A stretch of 64,000 nucleotides of DNA from Candidatus Synechococcus calcipolaris G9 (GTDB lineage: Bacteria; Cyanobacteriota; Cyanobacteriia; Thermosynechococcales; Thermosynechococcaceae): positions 50,788-114,787 of the forward strand of contig NZ_JAKKUT010000006.1 in NCBI RefSeq assembly GCF_029582805.1, in the 5' to 3' direction. The first letter of the stretch is position 1, and every line of letters starts with the position of its first letter. Below the pieces are notes generated by a model that was given only the letters and a program-made list of their open reading frames with translations, ran no database searches and was not told the DNA's origin. The position numbers and the translations under genes are program-made. This document shows positions 29,050 to 38,187 of the stretch, in pieces.

Positions 29050-29318
29050 TGACACTCCCCGTCACTTTTTGGAATGCAGCGAAGAACCATAGAGACGACT
29101 ACATACTTTCCCCTACCCTACTAGGGACAGAAGAACAGGCAGCGGTCAATCTGCCGGATGCTTCAGGTCTTAGGCTTTAGAGGTAAGCCTGAAGCCCTTG
29201 TGGGTGAGGTCGTTGACCCATCACAGCATTCAAGTATCACTGCATGATTTTATTAAAAATGGTATTACTATTTTGATAATTTCATGCAATCATAGATTCA
29301 TTGCTTCATAGTTTCATT
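29050..29318 (+). repeat. Conserved parA leader, copy 1 of a long duplicated block
   Basis: This non-coding stretch, found again at about 58600-58849 with few differences, contains an imperfect hairpin (AGGCTT ... AAGCCT near 29170-29190). It also has an A/T-rich region with reiterated TTCAT/ATGCAATCAT words just before the parA ATG, including the palindrome TTTCATTATGAAA over the start codon. The words are plausible binding sites for the small DNA-binding partner, as partition operons usually autoregulate. Confidence 0.5.
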
Positions 29319-29936
29319 ATGAAAATCATTGCAGTGACTGGGTTTAAGGGCGGGATTGCCAAGTCCACAACAGCGATCCACCTGGCAACATTCCTGAGCA
29401 AATCCACTCCAACTTTATTAATTGACTCTGATCCGAATCGCACCTGTGAAAAGTGGTCGGATAGAGGCAATCGTCAGCAAGCCTTTATCGTGACCAATGA
29501 GAAAGCAGCATCCCGGCATATTCCGGGCAAGTCTTATTTAGTCCTCGATACCCCTGCTAGGCCAAGCAGCAATGAATTAAAAGAAATTGCAGAAGGAGCT
29601 GACTTGGTGATTGTCCCGTGTTTACCCGATGCGTTTAGCCTCAGTGTCACCCTTGACATGATTAGTGAACTACCGAGTCAATGTTTATATCGAGTTCTGT
29701 TAACCATCTGTCCACCTGCACCGAGTAAAGAAGCAGAGCAAGTACGTGAGGCTCTAACAGAAGCCCAGATTCCCTTATTTACTGCACAAATTCGCCGTTC
29801 GGCTGGGTTCACAAAGGCCGCCGCCCTCGGAGTTGCGATTCGGGATATTCCTGATAGTCGGGGCCGCATAGCCTGGCGAGATTATGAGGCAGTAGGACGG
29901 GAAGTCATTAGTATACTTCGAGGACATCATGGTTAA
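29319..29936 (+). CDS. parA: ParA-type partition ATPase, copy 1
   Basis: A short (205-residue) ParA/MinD-family ATPase with a deviant Walker A motif (GFKGGIAKST, Lys10 and Lys15), LIDSDPN for Walker A', and LVLDTPARPS for Walker B. It has no N-terminal DNA-binding domain, as in type Ib plasmid partition systems, where the ATPase partners with a small ribbon-helix-helix protein. The ATG at 29319 is preferred because homology begins there. The 3' end overlaps the next gene by 8 bases. Near-identical copies start at 58850 and 59593. Confidence 0.9.
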   Translation: MKIIAVTGFKGGIAKSTTAIHLATFLSKSTPTLLIDSDPNRTCEKWSDRGNRQQAFIVTNEKAASRHIPGKSYLVLDTPARPSSNELKEIAEGADLVIVPCLPDAFSLSVTLDMISELPSQCLYRVLLTICPPAPSKEAEQVREALTEAQIPLFTAQIRRSAGFTKAAALGVAIRDIPDSRGRIAWRDYEAVGREVISILRGHHG

Positions 29937-30153
29937 CTACAAGCAGATTATCAGTCAAGCCAAAAAAGAGGAAGTTATACAATCCTCATTGCATGAAGCA
30001 ATGCAAGCAGGAGAAATGGTCAATCTGTGTGTGCGTGTTCCCAGTCAATGGCGTAATCACTGGAAATCGGAGGCTGCCAAGAAAGGGATAAGCCTGGGAG
30101 ACTATGTGATCCAGGCCATGAAAGAAATGTACGGTGAGCCTCCAACTGCTTAG
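29929..30153 (+). CDS. Small ribbon-helix-helix-like partner of ParA, copy 1
   Basis: 74 residues overlapping parA by 8 bases (ATGGTTAA). The C-terminal part (NLCVRVPSQWRNHWKSEAAK, KGISLGDYVIQAMKEMYG) has the beta-strand-helix-helix look of CopG/ParG-type DNA-binding proteins, preceded by a short charged tail. In type Ib systems such a protein binds the centromere and represses the operon. It is identical to the copy at 60203; the middle copy at 59460 is truncated. Confidence 0.75.
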   Translation: MVNYKQIISQAKKEEVIQSSLHEAMQAGEMVNLCVRVPSQWRNHWKSEAAKKGISLGDYVIQAMKEMYGEPPTA

Positions 30154-30231
30154 GGAAAGTGTGATGTGCAATGGAGAGCGTTCAGCGATCGCCATTTTGA
30201 TGTAGGCGGTATCCATGGATTTTTGGTATTA

Positions 30232-30660
30232 CTGGTTAGGGTAATCACTGTTGAGTCAATGGGAAATAAGATGTGCTGAAAGGCAGAATTTTTTCGTTTA
30301 ACTTTCTCAATTAGTTGAGCATAGATTCGCTGAAAAGAGCCATCCGTTCGAGTTTTATTTGCTTTTGAAAATGTGGACATATGCACATTTATTCCTGACT
30401 TGTTTAAGCGATAAAACAATGCTCTCATGCTGGTCAAGCCTGCATCTAAGATGTAGGTTAGCCAGATTTTGAAATTCAGTTGAGAGTTAAGAACTGGGTA
30501 GTCAGAACGGCTAAGTGACTTAAAAATTGATTTGACAATTTTTGAAAATGATGCCATGATGTACTCACATTTTTTTATTTATATAAGGGTAAAATACTAT
30601 ATTTCTACCCTTTTTTTCTTCTTTAAGCTAACTTTCAACACTTCTGGACTCAAAGGTATC
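30232..30660 (-). mobile_element. IS4-family element fragment (5' end)
   Basis: Reading leftward from the ATG at 30557, about 108 residues match the N-terminus of a cyanobacterial IS4-type transposase (YPVLNSQLNFKIWLTYILDA, NVHMSTFSKANKTR, LFPIDSTVITLTS). At about 30232 the sequence switches to the conserved tail of the parA cassette, where a fused frame runs on to 30150. The catalytic core is missing. Related leader sequence is found at 47333-47490. Confidence 0.75.
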
Positions 30661-30672
30661 CCGTTCCAGGTA

Positions 30673-33600
30673 TTAATTTTTTCTATTTAGACTGATTGCA
30701 TTTTGAAATTGAATTTTATTCTGATTTTGATTGTTTTGATGAGAAACTGCTTGTGGGAAAAGAGGGCTACCTGGCGACCAGAGTTCAACGCTATCTGAAT
30801 TTTGATCGTAGTAGGTTGGATCAGTTGTGACTCGGATTGAATGGTTCATCCCAGGCCGGAGATAGGAAAAATCCTTAGTTCCTGTACTGGTTGCTGAGAT
30901 TCCGGCTGGTAGTAAGTTTGGCTGGGTTAGGATGTTTTGCAAATCCGTAAGTGTATAGGCAGGTTCCGGCAGAGCGGGGCTAATGAAATCCTGATCAATA
31001 ATGGCATCAAGATCAAAGTTAGAAATTTGTGATTGATCGTGCTTAATTTCATCCATTAGGTTAGCTTTGTATCGTTCCCGTTGTTCTTTACTTTGCAGAA
31101 CCAGACGACTAATTTGATTGGGAAGGCGAGCTAAAATTGGTTGTAGGCGACCAACTACATCTTGGAATGCTTCAATTCGTTCCTGTAGGGCTTGGTAAAC
31201 ATCTGCTTCGACAGTATTTGCGTAATGGAGATTATGAATCCGGATTTCGCGATGTTTTTGTCCAATGCGATCAATCCGTCCAATGCGTTGCTCAACTTTC
31301 ATCGGGTTCCAGGGCATATCGTAGTTAATTAAAGCACCGCAAAACTGAAAATTTAAGCCTTCTGCCGCTGCTTCAGTACAGAGCATAAGATCGGCTTGCC
31401 CATTCAAGAATCGTTGCTTAGTTTGTTCCCGGGAAATCACTTTCCAGTATCCGTTATTCTGTAAAATTTCTCCACCTCGTCCTGAAAAGCAGATAATCGG
31501 TAGCTGTAAGCTTTGGGTGAGTTCTTGACGAAGAAAGTCTAGAGTATCGGTAAATTGAGTAAAGATAATAATCTGTTGATACCCATCGGATTGGAGATTT
31601 TTAATTAACTGTTTAACAACTTCAGTTTTACTGTCTATGGGCAGTGCCGATACCTGATTGAGTAGGTCTTGCAGATCAGTTGCTTCTTCTTTTTCTAGTG
31701 CTTGAATCTCTAGTTGCTGAGCTTCATCAATATCAGGCGCTTCATCATTAATATCTTCGTCAAAAATATCTTCAGCTAATGTTTCTACTAATACTGGTGT
31801 CGTGCTATTCCCCTGTAGTTTTTCCAAGCGGTGTTTCAATGTTTGAGCAAGGGCATAAAAGCTACTGGCCAACCGCCGCCGATAGATGGTCATAACAAAA
31901 CCAACCGCATTTCGTTCAGCCGCTGCTGCATTGTTATAGGTTGTCGTAATATAGTTTTCCACTGCTTCGTAAACTTCACGTTCTCGTGGAGATAGTGGGA
32001 TAAATTCGTCTTTAACGTGGCGTTGGGAAATTGGTGTCGAAATTTTGCCACTGTTGTAATAACTCCGGAGCAGGTCTCGGGTATGGCGTGATATTAAAAC
32101 CCGCACGGGACTATGGGCTTGCATGATGCGGATGGCAGCAGCTCGTTCATCGGTCTCTAACTGTCGTAGTGGTGTTGTGGCTGTATTTCGCAGGGCTTTC
32201 AGAATCCGTTTTGTTTTGGAGCGATTATGAGTTTGCGGAGCGAGTTTCTGGGCCAGTCCCTCATTAATCTCTGTAAAGTGATGTTCTACTGACCGAAACA
32301 GGCGGGCCATGTAGGCTAACTCTTCAGAACTAGGGCTAGGTTTATTCGTCAGTTCAAAGAAACGAAGAAAGTCGGCGGCTGTCCATTCTGAAGGCAGGCC
32401 GAGTAATGAGAGTAAATCCCAAACTTCAATCGGGTGAATTTGCATCGGTGTCGCAGTTAGTAAGACCAGGCCTTGGGTGCGATTGCGTAACTGCTGCATC
32501 AGAGCTAAGAGGCGGTTTGGGCGTTGTTTTTCCAGATTGGTTTGTTGGCCTTGGCGGCGAGCAGCATGGGCTTCATCGAGAATAATTAGATCCCACTGCT
32601 CCGCCTGGTGTAAGAGTTCGGGCATTCGATCTGCACGACGCATTAAGTGACTGGAGACAATGAGACAGGGTTCTTTGTGCCAATCTTGGCGGCTAATTGG
32701 GCGAGTGTCAGAATGTTGTAGGCCAACGGAGGGATACCAGTTGAAATTTTTGCCATCATAAGTGGGCCAGTTGAGGTTAAATTTTTCTCGCAACTCTATT
32801 TGCCATTGTTTCAGTACCGCTGCCGGCGCCATGATCAAGATGCGCTTGGCTTTTCCACTTAACCAGGCCTGGCGCAGAATTAACCCCGCTTGAATTGTTT
32901 TACCCAGGCCAACCTCATCGGCAATCAGTAACTTAGGTGGCCAGTTATCCCACATCCGTTTGAAAGCTCGGATTTGATGGGGCCAGGGAGTAACAGCACT
33001 GGTCACTTCGCCAATTCGTTCACCACCGGGTAAGTGTGGGGCCTGGGCAATGTAATTCCAAACAATCGTTCTTGAATCAAGGATTGGATCTGGTTCTGGT
33101 GGTTTGGCTGGGCTGATCGATGGTGTAACGGTATAGGTTCCTGACGTGGATTGAACGAGGCGTTTTGGGAGTGTATTGGCCGGTGGAGCAAATTGGAGTA
33201 GATGATCGTGAATGGCCTGGGGGACAGTCATGACTAAGGCATTGGGTGAGCGATCTGCCCAGAGGGAGGCAAAACTTTCATCTTCGGCGTTGACATGATC
33301 TGGCGTGGCCCAGCTTGTAAAGACATGAAAACTTTCCCAGTTATGAAGCCAACCATTTTCGGTTTCATTAATGCTACCCGTAAAGGCAATACGTTCCCCG
33401 TCTTTGTCTTCAATAATTCCAGCCTTTTCATGAAAAACATGGGGGGCAAACGAAGGCTGGCGGTGAGCATCACAGGGAATAGCAATTTTGATGTCGAGAA
33501 TATGATGTTGAATTAACCAGGCCAGGAGTTCTAAGGCATCATGGGCGGCTTGATTGGGCAGAATAAGGGGTTGAGCCAGTAAATAGGTTTGGATACGTTG

Positions 33601-33870
33601 GCGGAGGTCTTCTCCTTTTTGGATAGCCTCAATTTCAGGAGCGTTAAGGGTACAACCAACAATTAAGCGCATTGTTCCCTGATTTTGAATTAGCCCCTCC
33701 AGGCCCCGCATCGCCAAAGCCAGAGCCGTTGCTGAAAAATAGCCCGTTGTTCGCCAGTAGCGTGTGGCAAAGGTTAAGGCTGGAATATAAAACTCTTGAA
33801 GAATATCCCCACTATCGCGACTATATTTCGTCTTCCAAGAATAGTATTTGAGGCTGTTAACACTGTTCAT
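30673..33870 (-). CDS. PLD-domain SNF2-family helicase
   Basis: 1065 residues. The N-terminal 230 residues form a phospholipase D-like domain (FHEKAGI near residue 145, then FTGSINET). A SNF2 helicase follows, with Walker A ADEVGLGKT near residue 318, DEAH box ILDEAHAARRQG near 430, LLTATPMQ, and motif VI QRIGRIDRIGQ. Such PLD-SNF2 proteins accompany DNA methyltransferases in defence operons, including DISARM-like and DUF1156-containing ones. Here it is the last gene of a leftward operon behind a DUF1156 methyltransferase and two toxin-antitoxin modules. Its start overlaps the end of a truncated PIN-type toxin gene by 14 bases. Probable role: the translocase/nuclease arm of a methylation-dependent antiphage system. 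Confidence 0.82.
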   Translation of the reverse strand: MNSVNSLKYYSWKTKYSRDSGDILQEFYIPALTFATRYWRTTGYFSATALALAMRGLEGLIQNQGTMRLIVGCTLNAPEIEAIQKGEDLRQRIQTYLLAQPLILPNQAAHDALELLAWLIQHHILDIKIAIPCDAHRQPSFAPHVFHEKAGIIEDKDGERIAFTGSINETENGWLHNWESFHVFTSWATPDHVNAEDESFASLWADRSPNALVMTVPQAIHDHLLQFAPPANTLPKRLVQSTSGTYTVTPSISPAKPPEPDPILDSRTIVWNYIAQAPHLPGGERIGEVTSAVTPWPHQIRAFKRMWDNWPPKLLIADEVGLGKTIQAGLILRQAWLSGKAKRILIMAPAAVLKQWQIELREKFNLNWPTYDGKNFNWYPSVGLQHSDTRPISRQDWHKEPCLIVSSHLMRRADRMPELLHQAEQWDLIILDEAHAARRQGQQTNLEKQRPNRLLALMQQLRNRTQGLVLLTATPMQIHPIEVWDLLSLLGLPSEWTAADFLRFFELTNKPSPSSEELAYMARLFRSVEHHFTEINEGLAQKLAPQTHNRSKTKRILKALRNTATTPLRQLETDERAAAIRIMQAHSPVRVLISRHTRDLLRSYYNSGKISTPISQRHVKDEFIPLSPREREVYEAVENYITTTYNNAAAAERNAVGFVMTIYRRRLASSFYALAQTLKHRLEKLQGNSTTPVLVETLAEDIFDEDINDEAPDIDEAQQLEIQALEKEEATDLQDLLNQVSALPIDSKTEVVKQLIKNLQSDGYQQIIIFTQFTDTLDFLRQELTQSLQLPIICFSGRGGEILQNNGYWKVISREQTKQRFLNGQADLMLCTEAAAEGLNFQFCGALINYDMPWNPMKVEQRIGRIDRIGQKHREIRIHNLHYANTVEADVYQALQERIEAFQDVVGRLQPILARLPNQISRLVLQSKEQRERYKANLMDEIKHDQSQISNFDLDAIIDQDFISPALPEPAYTLTDLQNILTQPNLLPAGISATSTGTKDFSYLRPGMNHSIRVTTDPTYYDQNSDSVELWSPGSPLFPQAVSHQNNQNQNKIQFQNAISLNRKN

Positions 33871-34054
33871 TGGTTAGTTTTAATGCTTCTGTAGAATTTA
33901 TGACTTTTAACCAAGGAAGATCAATCCAAAATTCTGCTTGCACTGCTGGAGGAATAAATATAGTTTCAAAGAGTGCAGGTAGAATGTCTAACTGTCCAAT
34001 TCTCTCTAAGCTAATTAGACATCCAGTATCGCTAATAATCACGGTGCTGGTCAC
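33857..34054 (-). pseudogene. Truncated DUF3368 PIN-type toxin
   Basis: 65 residues starting at GTG in a 4-base overlap with the upstream antitoxin gene (GTGA). TVIISDTGCLISLERIGQLD and IFIPPAVQAEFW match the N-terminus of DUF3368 PIN-domain toxins, which normally have about 150-160 residues. The stop at 33857 cuts it before most PIN catalytic acids. The end overlaps the SNF2 start, so a deletion has fused the two loci. Probably inactive. Confidence 0.7.
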
Positions 34055-34284
34055 AGGCCGAGGTCTTCTCTCAGTTCTTCTGGTGAATAGGCAAAAATAG
34101 GGACTCGATAGCGGCCTAAGATTTCCATAAAAGTCCGTTGTGAATACCCGGCGATTTTAGCGGCTTGCCCCAGGGAGACTTTACCGAATTCATAGAGTTT
34201 GATGGCTAATAGGAGGGTCACCTCATCCGTTGAAAGTTCTGAGGGTAGTTCAAATTTTAGCTCGATTGTTGACATTATTAACAT
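34051..34284 (-). CDS. UPF0175-family antitoxin
   Basis: 77 residues of the UPF0175 family, usually the antitoxin of DUF3368 PIN toxins. The core ALLAIKLYEFG-type stretch (here LLLAIKLYEFGKVSLGQAAK) and GYSQRTFMEILGRYRVPIF form a small helix-turn-helix. The start at 34284 (MLIMSTIEL) could also be the second Met. The gene overlaps the truncated toxin by 4 bases and sits between hicA and the helicase gene. Confidence 0.8.
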   Translation of the reverse strand: MLIMSTIELKFELPSELSTDEVTLLLAIKLYEFGKVSLGQAAKIAGYSQRTFMEILGRYRVPIFAYSPEELREDLGL

Positions 34285-34310
34285 TCCTAAAAAACAAAAT
34301 ATTTTCTTTC

Positions 34311-34520
34311 TTAACTTAAGTCTTCTTCCGTAAGATTTGCGGTTTTCATTAAGGCTTTAAGTGTTCCAATTTTTAAGTCCTGATTGCGGTGGACAGGAAT
34401 CGAGATAATTTGTTTGGTCTGTAAATTTTCATAGATATGATGGCTGCCGCTGACTCGTTGTAAAGTCCATCCTTTTTTCTCGACAATTTTACATAGCTTT
34501 TTCCCTGACACGGATTTCAT
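34311..34520 (-). CDS. hicA: HicA-family toxin (mRNA interferase)
   Basis: 69 residues of the HicA double-stranded-RNA-binding-fold toxin: SVSGKKLCKIVEKKGW, then GSHHIYENLQTKQIISIPVH carrying the catalytic histidine, then LKIGTLKALMKTANL. It overlaps the upstream hicB by 4 bases. HicA cleaves mRNA when HicB is degraded. The module lies between a methyltransferase and a helicase gene of a defence operon. Confidence 0.88.
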   Translation of the reverse strand: MKSVSGKKLCKIVEKKGWTLQRVSGSHHIYENLQTKQIISIPVHRNQDLKIGTLKALMKTANLTEEDLS

Positions 34521-34720
34521 ACCGCAATCTCAATTTTCGTTTCGTCTGGAGCAGTGATAGCTCTCTGATTCGCTACCTCTAGCCAGCCCTGAATCGCATC
34601 CTCTAAATTTGCCATTAATTCTTCTTTCGTTTCCCCTTCTGTGACACAACCTGGCAGTGCAGGAACCTCGGCCCAATAGCCGCCTTCTTCAGCGTTATGG
34701 ATAATGACCGTGAGTTTCAT
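34517..34720 (-). CDS. hicB: HicB-family antitoxin
   Basis: 67 residues of the short HicB type: VIIHNAEEGGYWAEVPALPG, then CVTEGETKEELMANLEDAI. It has the partial RNase H-like fold that caps HicA, and no C-terminal DNA-binding domain, so autoregulation may depend on the operon promoter. It starts 25 bp after the methyltransferase stop, and hicA follows with a 4-base overlap. Confidence 0.88.
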   Translation of the reverse strand: MKLTVIIHNAEEGGYWAEVPALPGCVTEGETKEELMANLEDAIQGWLEVANQRAITAPDETKIEIAV

Positions 34721-34745
34721 GATTTTAATCTCCTAGATTTTTAAG

Positions 34746-37655
34746 TTAAGGTTCTGCCCAAAGTGCGAGTTGTTGCGGTTCATCAATTTTGTCAGCAAAG
34801 GCTAAACGGCGGAGATTTTCCAGGCCCTCAAAGTCATTGGCGGCGGCGGCAACAGCTTTGGCGGGATCAATGCCGGTGTAGGTTTTGGAGGGGGGCAAGA
34901 CTTCTAGGACAGCTTCCAGTCCAGCTAAAAAGGTCGGGTCTTGGCTGAGGTTATTTTTTTCTAGGAGTTCACGGGCAGCGGCTAAACTCTGACTTCGACC
35001 CAGGTGGGCGGCATGGTGGATTGCATCAATGAGTCCGCGACTGCCATCGGTGGGGCCTAGGGAAGCATTAGCAGCACGAATCGCACTATCCCAGAGGATG
35101 ACATCACTGCTTTTTTTCTCAGCTAGGACTTTGATAATGTCTCGATCTAGGTCTAATCCAACAACACGGGCCAGGCGTAAGGCTTCATCGTAGGGGAATT
35201 GTGGGGCTTTGAAGGCATCCCAGGCCAGGACAAACCATTCTGTCAGCGGGTCAAGTTCATGGATGCGTTGGGCATTGGTGAGTTGTTCCAGTTTCCAGCG
35301 TTTGACTTCCCGGCGGGCGGCTTCGAGGGCATCTTCTGGGGTGACGGCATAGGGATCGGTTGGAGTTGGGGTGGAGCGGCGGCGTGAAGTGGGGAATTCG
35401 GCTTTGGGTTGTCCCCGTTTGACTGGCCAGTGGCGGGAGAACAATTCTAGGGCTGGTCCAAAACAGGAAAGATATAGATCAACGCCCCGGATGCCAGCAG
35501 CTTGAAATTGACTGATCCGACTACGCACGGCCTGGGCCACGAGGGGTTCAAGTTCTTCCCAATAGTAAACGTCATCGGTGGGGGCTTGGTTACGGGGACG
35601 ACAGGCTAAAAAGATGGTGCTATTGGCGGCGGATTTATCTTTGATGTGCAGCGATCCCTCAGCTTCGGTATTGATCGGCCAACTGGCAGTGATTACAAAT
35701 CCGGCTTCAATCAGGCCCGTTGTCAGTGCATCCCAGGCCCCAGTTGCTTTGTGGGTAAACATTAGGGTCATAATGCCATCGGGTTTGAGGACACGACGAC
35801 ACTCGGTAAAAATAGCGGCCATGCGGTGTTGATAATCTTGCCCGGCCAGGTCTTTGGCTCCTTTTTGCCCTTTGAATTTGGCGGGGTTGGCCACGGCTTC
35901 GTTTTCTTTGTCGGTGAGGTAACGGGTAAATAAGTCTGGATAAATATAGCCCGCCGTGCGTTTCAGCCAGACATAGAAAAAGTCCGAGAGTTCCGCATAC
36001 ATCACATTGTCGTAATAGGGCGGATCCAAGACTATGGCATCAATACTGGTATCAACTAAATGGTCTAAGCGGTCTCCAGGTTGGCAAGTGAGGGTAATGG
36101 GCGTGGGCGTAGTTGCAGCGGAAAGAGACTCTAAAACAGGCAGATTTTCATAATTTTCACTAGCATTGTTTTTTGTTAGCTCCAGTAATTCCTTAATGCA
36201 CTTCTCAGTTTTTTCAAATGTCCAATCAAAGCCAAGTCCAGTAATCAAAGGGGCCATTTCAGAGTAAGACCAGACAAAGGCAAAATCATGTCTGTCAAAT
36301 AATGCTCTGACCCTTCCAGTTGATGAGTCCCAGCGGCAAGACCTCGTACCATAATTAAGTAATGTATCTATTGAAAGTGCAACATAACCGAGTGCTGCTT
36401 TTGTAAGTTCTGAATAGTCGGGGTTCTGTTGGGCTTCGGTTAAGAGTTCTCGGAAAATTTCAACACTCGTACCATGACAAAGTAACTGCCTAGGAGAAAA
36501 TAAATCTCGCCATTTTCTAAATCCATATCGCAGGGGTTCATCTGTTTTATGACCTTGATCAATCATTTCAGAGGGAACTAAATCCAAGGCTTCCCAGGCC
36601 GGGAGTTTCTCTGCTAAAGCTGCGGCAATTTTGTCATCAATGTTGTCGGTTAATTGCGGCGCACGATATCCCCTTGACCATTTTTCCCGAACCTTGCCCG
36701 TTTTAGTTTTAGATAATATCCGTTCTTTATAAACAATCGTGAAAAGCTGCTCTCCCATGTTCCCGGCCTGGGCCTGTTTTTTTATTTCATCCCCTTCAAT
36801 CACCCGCCCACAGTCTGGATAGGGACAAGTCGCAACACCCCCCTTCACCGTCCCTGGAGATTGATCTTTTGCTGAATGGACAATTTCAAACTGACAAACC
36901 CGCTTGCCGGTTAATTGCGGTAATAATTTTACCCCCGTCCCATCAGGAGCCAACTTCCAATTTGGAGATAACGGAATTAAGCCATCGCAATAGGGACAAT
37001 GAATTGTTCTTGCCCATAGGTAGGTTGCATCCAATCGATCTGGACTGCCAGGTTGAGGGAAATATTGATCTAATCTTTTTTCTAATTCATTACGAAATAC
37101 TTTAGTAAGACGATTATACTCACTAAGTAGTTTTGATCCGTATTTTATGGGCCATTCATAGGTTGCTTTCTGAACTAATACGGCAACAGGATTTAGATCA
37201 TTGGCAAGAACTGAACATCCCAGTCGTAAAGATTCAAACGGAATACTTCCGCCACCCGCTGTTGGGTCTAAAACACTGGGTTCAGCAATTCCGATCTTTG
37301 CCAACTCAGATTTAATCCATTCTTGTTCTGAAGTAGAGGGATTGTACTTAAATGATCGTTCATAACCATAAGGGTCTGTAACTCGTTCTCCTGTTCGTTT
37401 AGCTTTTTCAATTAGTTTCTGTGCTTGTATTGGATCCCCATGAATCCCAAGAATATGAGTAAACATTTTGCGATCTGCATCTGCGGGTAACAATGAAGCC
37501 AACACTGCTGCTCGAGAAGCCACTAACGGCCGCCTTGCCCACCACACATGAAGCCGATTTGGGGCCGGAAAAGGAGTCATTGGGGTTCGTTCTCGAATAC
37601 TCTCAATCCCTAGTTCAGCAATCGGGAGCCAGTCTTCAATTAACCGCTTAGTCAT
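34746..37655 (-). CDS. DUF1156-family adenine-specific DNA methyltransferase
   Basis: 969 residues. It starts with the DUF1156 signature (LIEDWLPIAELGIESIRER, RLHVWWARRPLVASRAA), has SAM motif I at residues 129-136 (LDPTAGGGSIPFES) and the N6-adenine catalytic motif DPPYYDN near residue 544. Two CPYC/CPYPDCG cysteine pairs between them look like a zinc ribbon. DUF1156 methyltransferases belong to multigene antiphage clusters with helicases and DUF499 ATPases. Here the helicase is present four genes downstream and no DUF499 gene is seen. It is the first gene of the leftward operon, directly preceded by an IS3 fragment reading the same way. Confidence 0.85.
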   Translation of the reverse strand: MTKRLIEDWLPIAELGIESIRERTPMTPFPAPNRLHVWWARRPLVASRAAVLASLLPADADRKMFTHILGIHGDPIQAQKLIEKAKRTGERVTDPYGYERSFKYNPSTSEQEWIKSELAKIGIAEPSVLDPTAGGGSIPFESLRLGCSVLANDLNPVAVLVQKATYEWPIKYGSKLLSEYNRLTKVFRNELEKRLDQYFPQPGSPDRLDATYLWARTIHCPYCDGLIPLSPNWKLAPDGTGVKLLPQLTGKRVCQFEIVHSAKDQSPGTVKGGVATCPYPDCGRVIEGDEIKKQAQAGNMGEQLFTIVYKERILSKTKTGKVREKWSRGYRAPQLTDNIDDKIAAALAEKLPAWEALDLVPSEMIDQGHKTDEPLRYGFRKWRDLFSPRQLLCHGTSVEIFRELLTEAQQNPDYSELTKAALGYVALSIDTLLNYGTRSCRWDSSTGRVRALFDRHDFAFVWSYSEMAPLITGLGFDWTFEKTEKCIKELLELTKNNASENYENLPVLESLSAATTPTPITLTCQPGDRLDHLVDTSIDAIVLDPPYYDNVMYAELSDFFYVWLKRTAGYIYPDLFTRYLTDKENEAVANPAKFKGQKGAKDLAGQDYQHRMAAIFTECRRVLKPDGIMTLMFTHKATGAWDALTTGLIEAGFVITASWPINTEAEGSLHIKDKSAANSTIFLACRPRNQAPTDDVYYWEELEPLVAQAVRSRISQFQAAGIRGVDLYLSCFGPALELFSRHWPVKRGQPKAEFPTSRRRSTPTPTDPYAVTPEDALEAARREVKRWKLEQLTNAQRIHELDPLTEWFVLAWDAFKAPQFPYDEALRLARVVGLDLDRDIIKVLAEKKSSDVILWDSAIRAANASLGPTDGSRGLIDAIHHAAHLGRSQSLAAARELLEKNNLSQDPTFLAGLEAVLEVLPPSKTYTGIDPAKAVAAAANDFEGLENLRRLAFADKIDEPQQLALWAEP

Positions 37656-38187
37656 GATATTTCCTCATTGTGAATCTGTTGAATCATTTGGCTCAAGTGT
37701 TCATTCTCCTTCCCTCGGGGCGATAATAGTCGGTTGCACCAGGCATAATAGCCACTCCTCGATTGCTTTAAGACCTGGCACATCAGGCTGATGGGAAAAT
37801 GTGCCTTCTGGGCATCGATTAACTCATAGGGTCTGAGCTTTCCCGTGCAAAGAAGGCTGCCGCTTTTTTTAGGAAATCACGCTCCATCTCGACGCGCTTC
37901 AAGTCTTTGCGTAATGCCGTCAGTTCCGCCCGTTCCTGCGTCGTCAATGCCCCTTGCTTGCCACCACCCTGGTCAATGGTTGCTTGTTTGACCCATTGGC
38001 GTAGGGCACTTTCTGTCAAACCCATTTCCTGGGCGACGTGGCTGATCGGCTTGCCTGACTGTTGCACTATTGCCACAGCGTCAGCTTTTTGTTCGGCAGT
38101 AAATGTTCGTCTTGGTTTTTGGCTCATTTGGACTTTCTCCTTCATTGGCGACTCTTGGAGTTTGTCCACTTTTTTCAGTCAGGGTCA
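37656..38187 (-). mobile_element. IS3-family element, left half (orfA plus start of orfB)
   Basis: The terminal sequence is at 38187 (reverse TGACCCTGACTGAAAAAAGT). A full orfA and about 55 codons of orfB follow (LIDAQKAHFPISLMCQVLKQ, SGYYAWCNRLLSPRGKEN), running to a stop that overlaps the methyltransferase start region. The right half with the DDE catalytic domain is absent. It is the longest of five related fragments and points into the defence operon, so its promoter could drive it. Confidence 0.8.
37819..38127 (-). CDS. IS3-family transposase OrfA
   Basis: About 102 residues from the ATG at 38127 (MSQKPRRTFTAEQKADAVAI). GGAG lies 9 bases upstream; an in-frame GTG at 38169 would add 14 residues. 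The HTH (SGKPISHVAQEMGLTESALR) is followed by a leucine-zipper-like coiled coil (LTALRKDLKRVEMERDFLKK) ending in KKAAAFFAR, where orfB normally begins by frameshift. It can bind IS ends but lacks a complete OrfB here. Confidence 0.85.
   Translation of the reverse strand: MSQKPRRTFTAEQKADAVAIVQQSGKPISHVAQEMGLTESALRQWVKQATIDQGGGKQGALTTQERAELTALRKDLKRVEMERDFLKKAAAFFARESSDPMS

Noticed and set aside
30673..37655. Naming the methyltransferase-helicase operon as DISARM
   Set aside because: The PLD-SNF2 helicase resembles DISARM parts, but drmA, drmB and drmC are absent and the methyltransferase is the DUF1156 type, so only a related defence operon is claimed.
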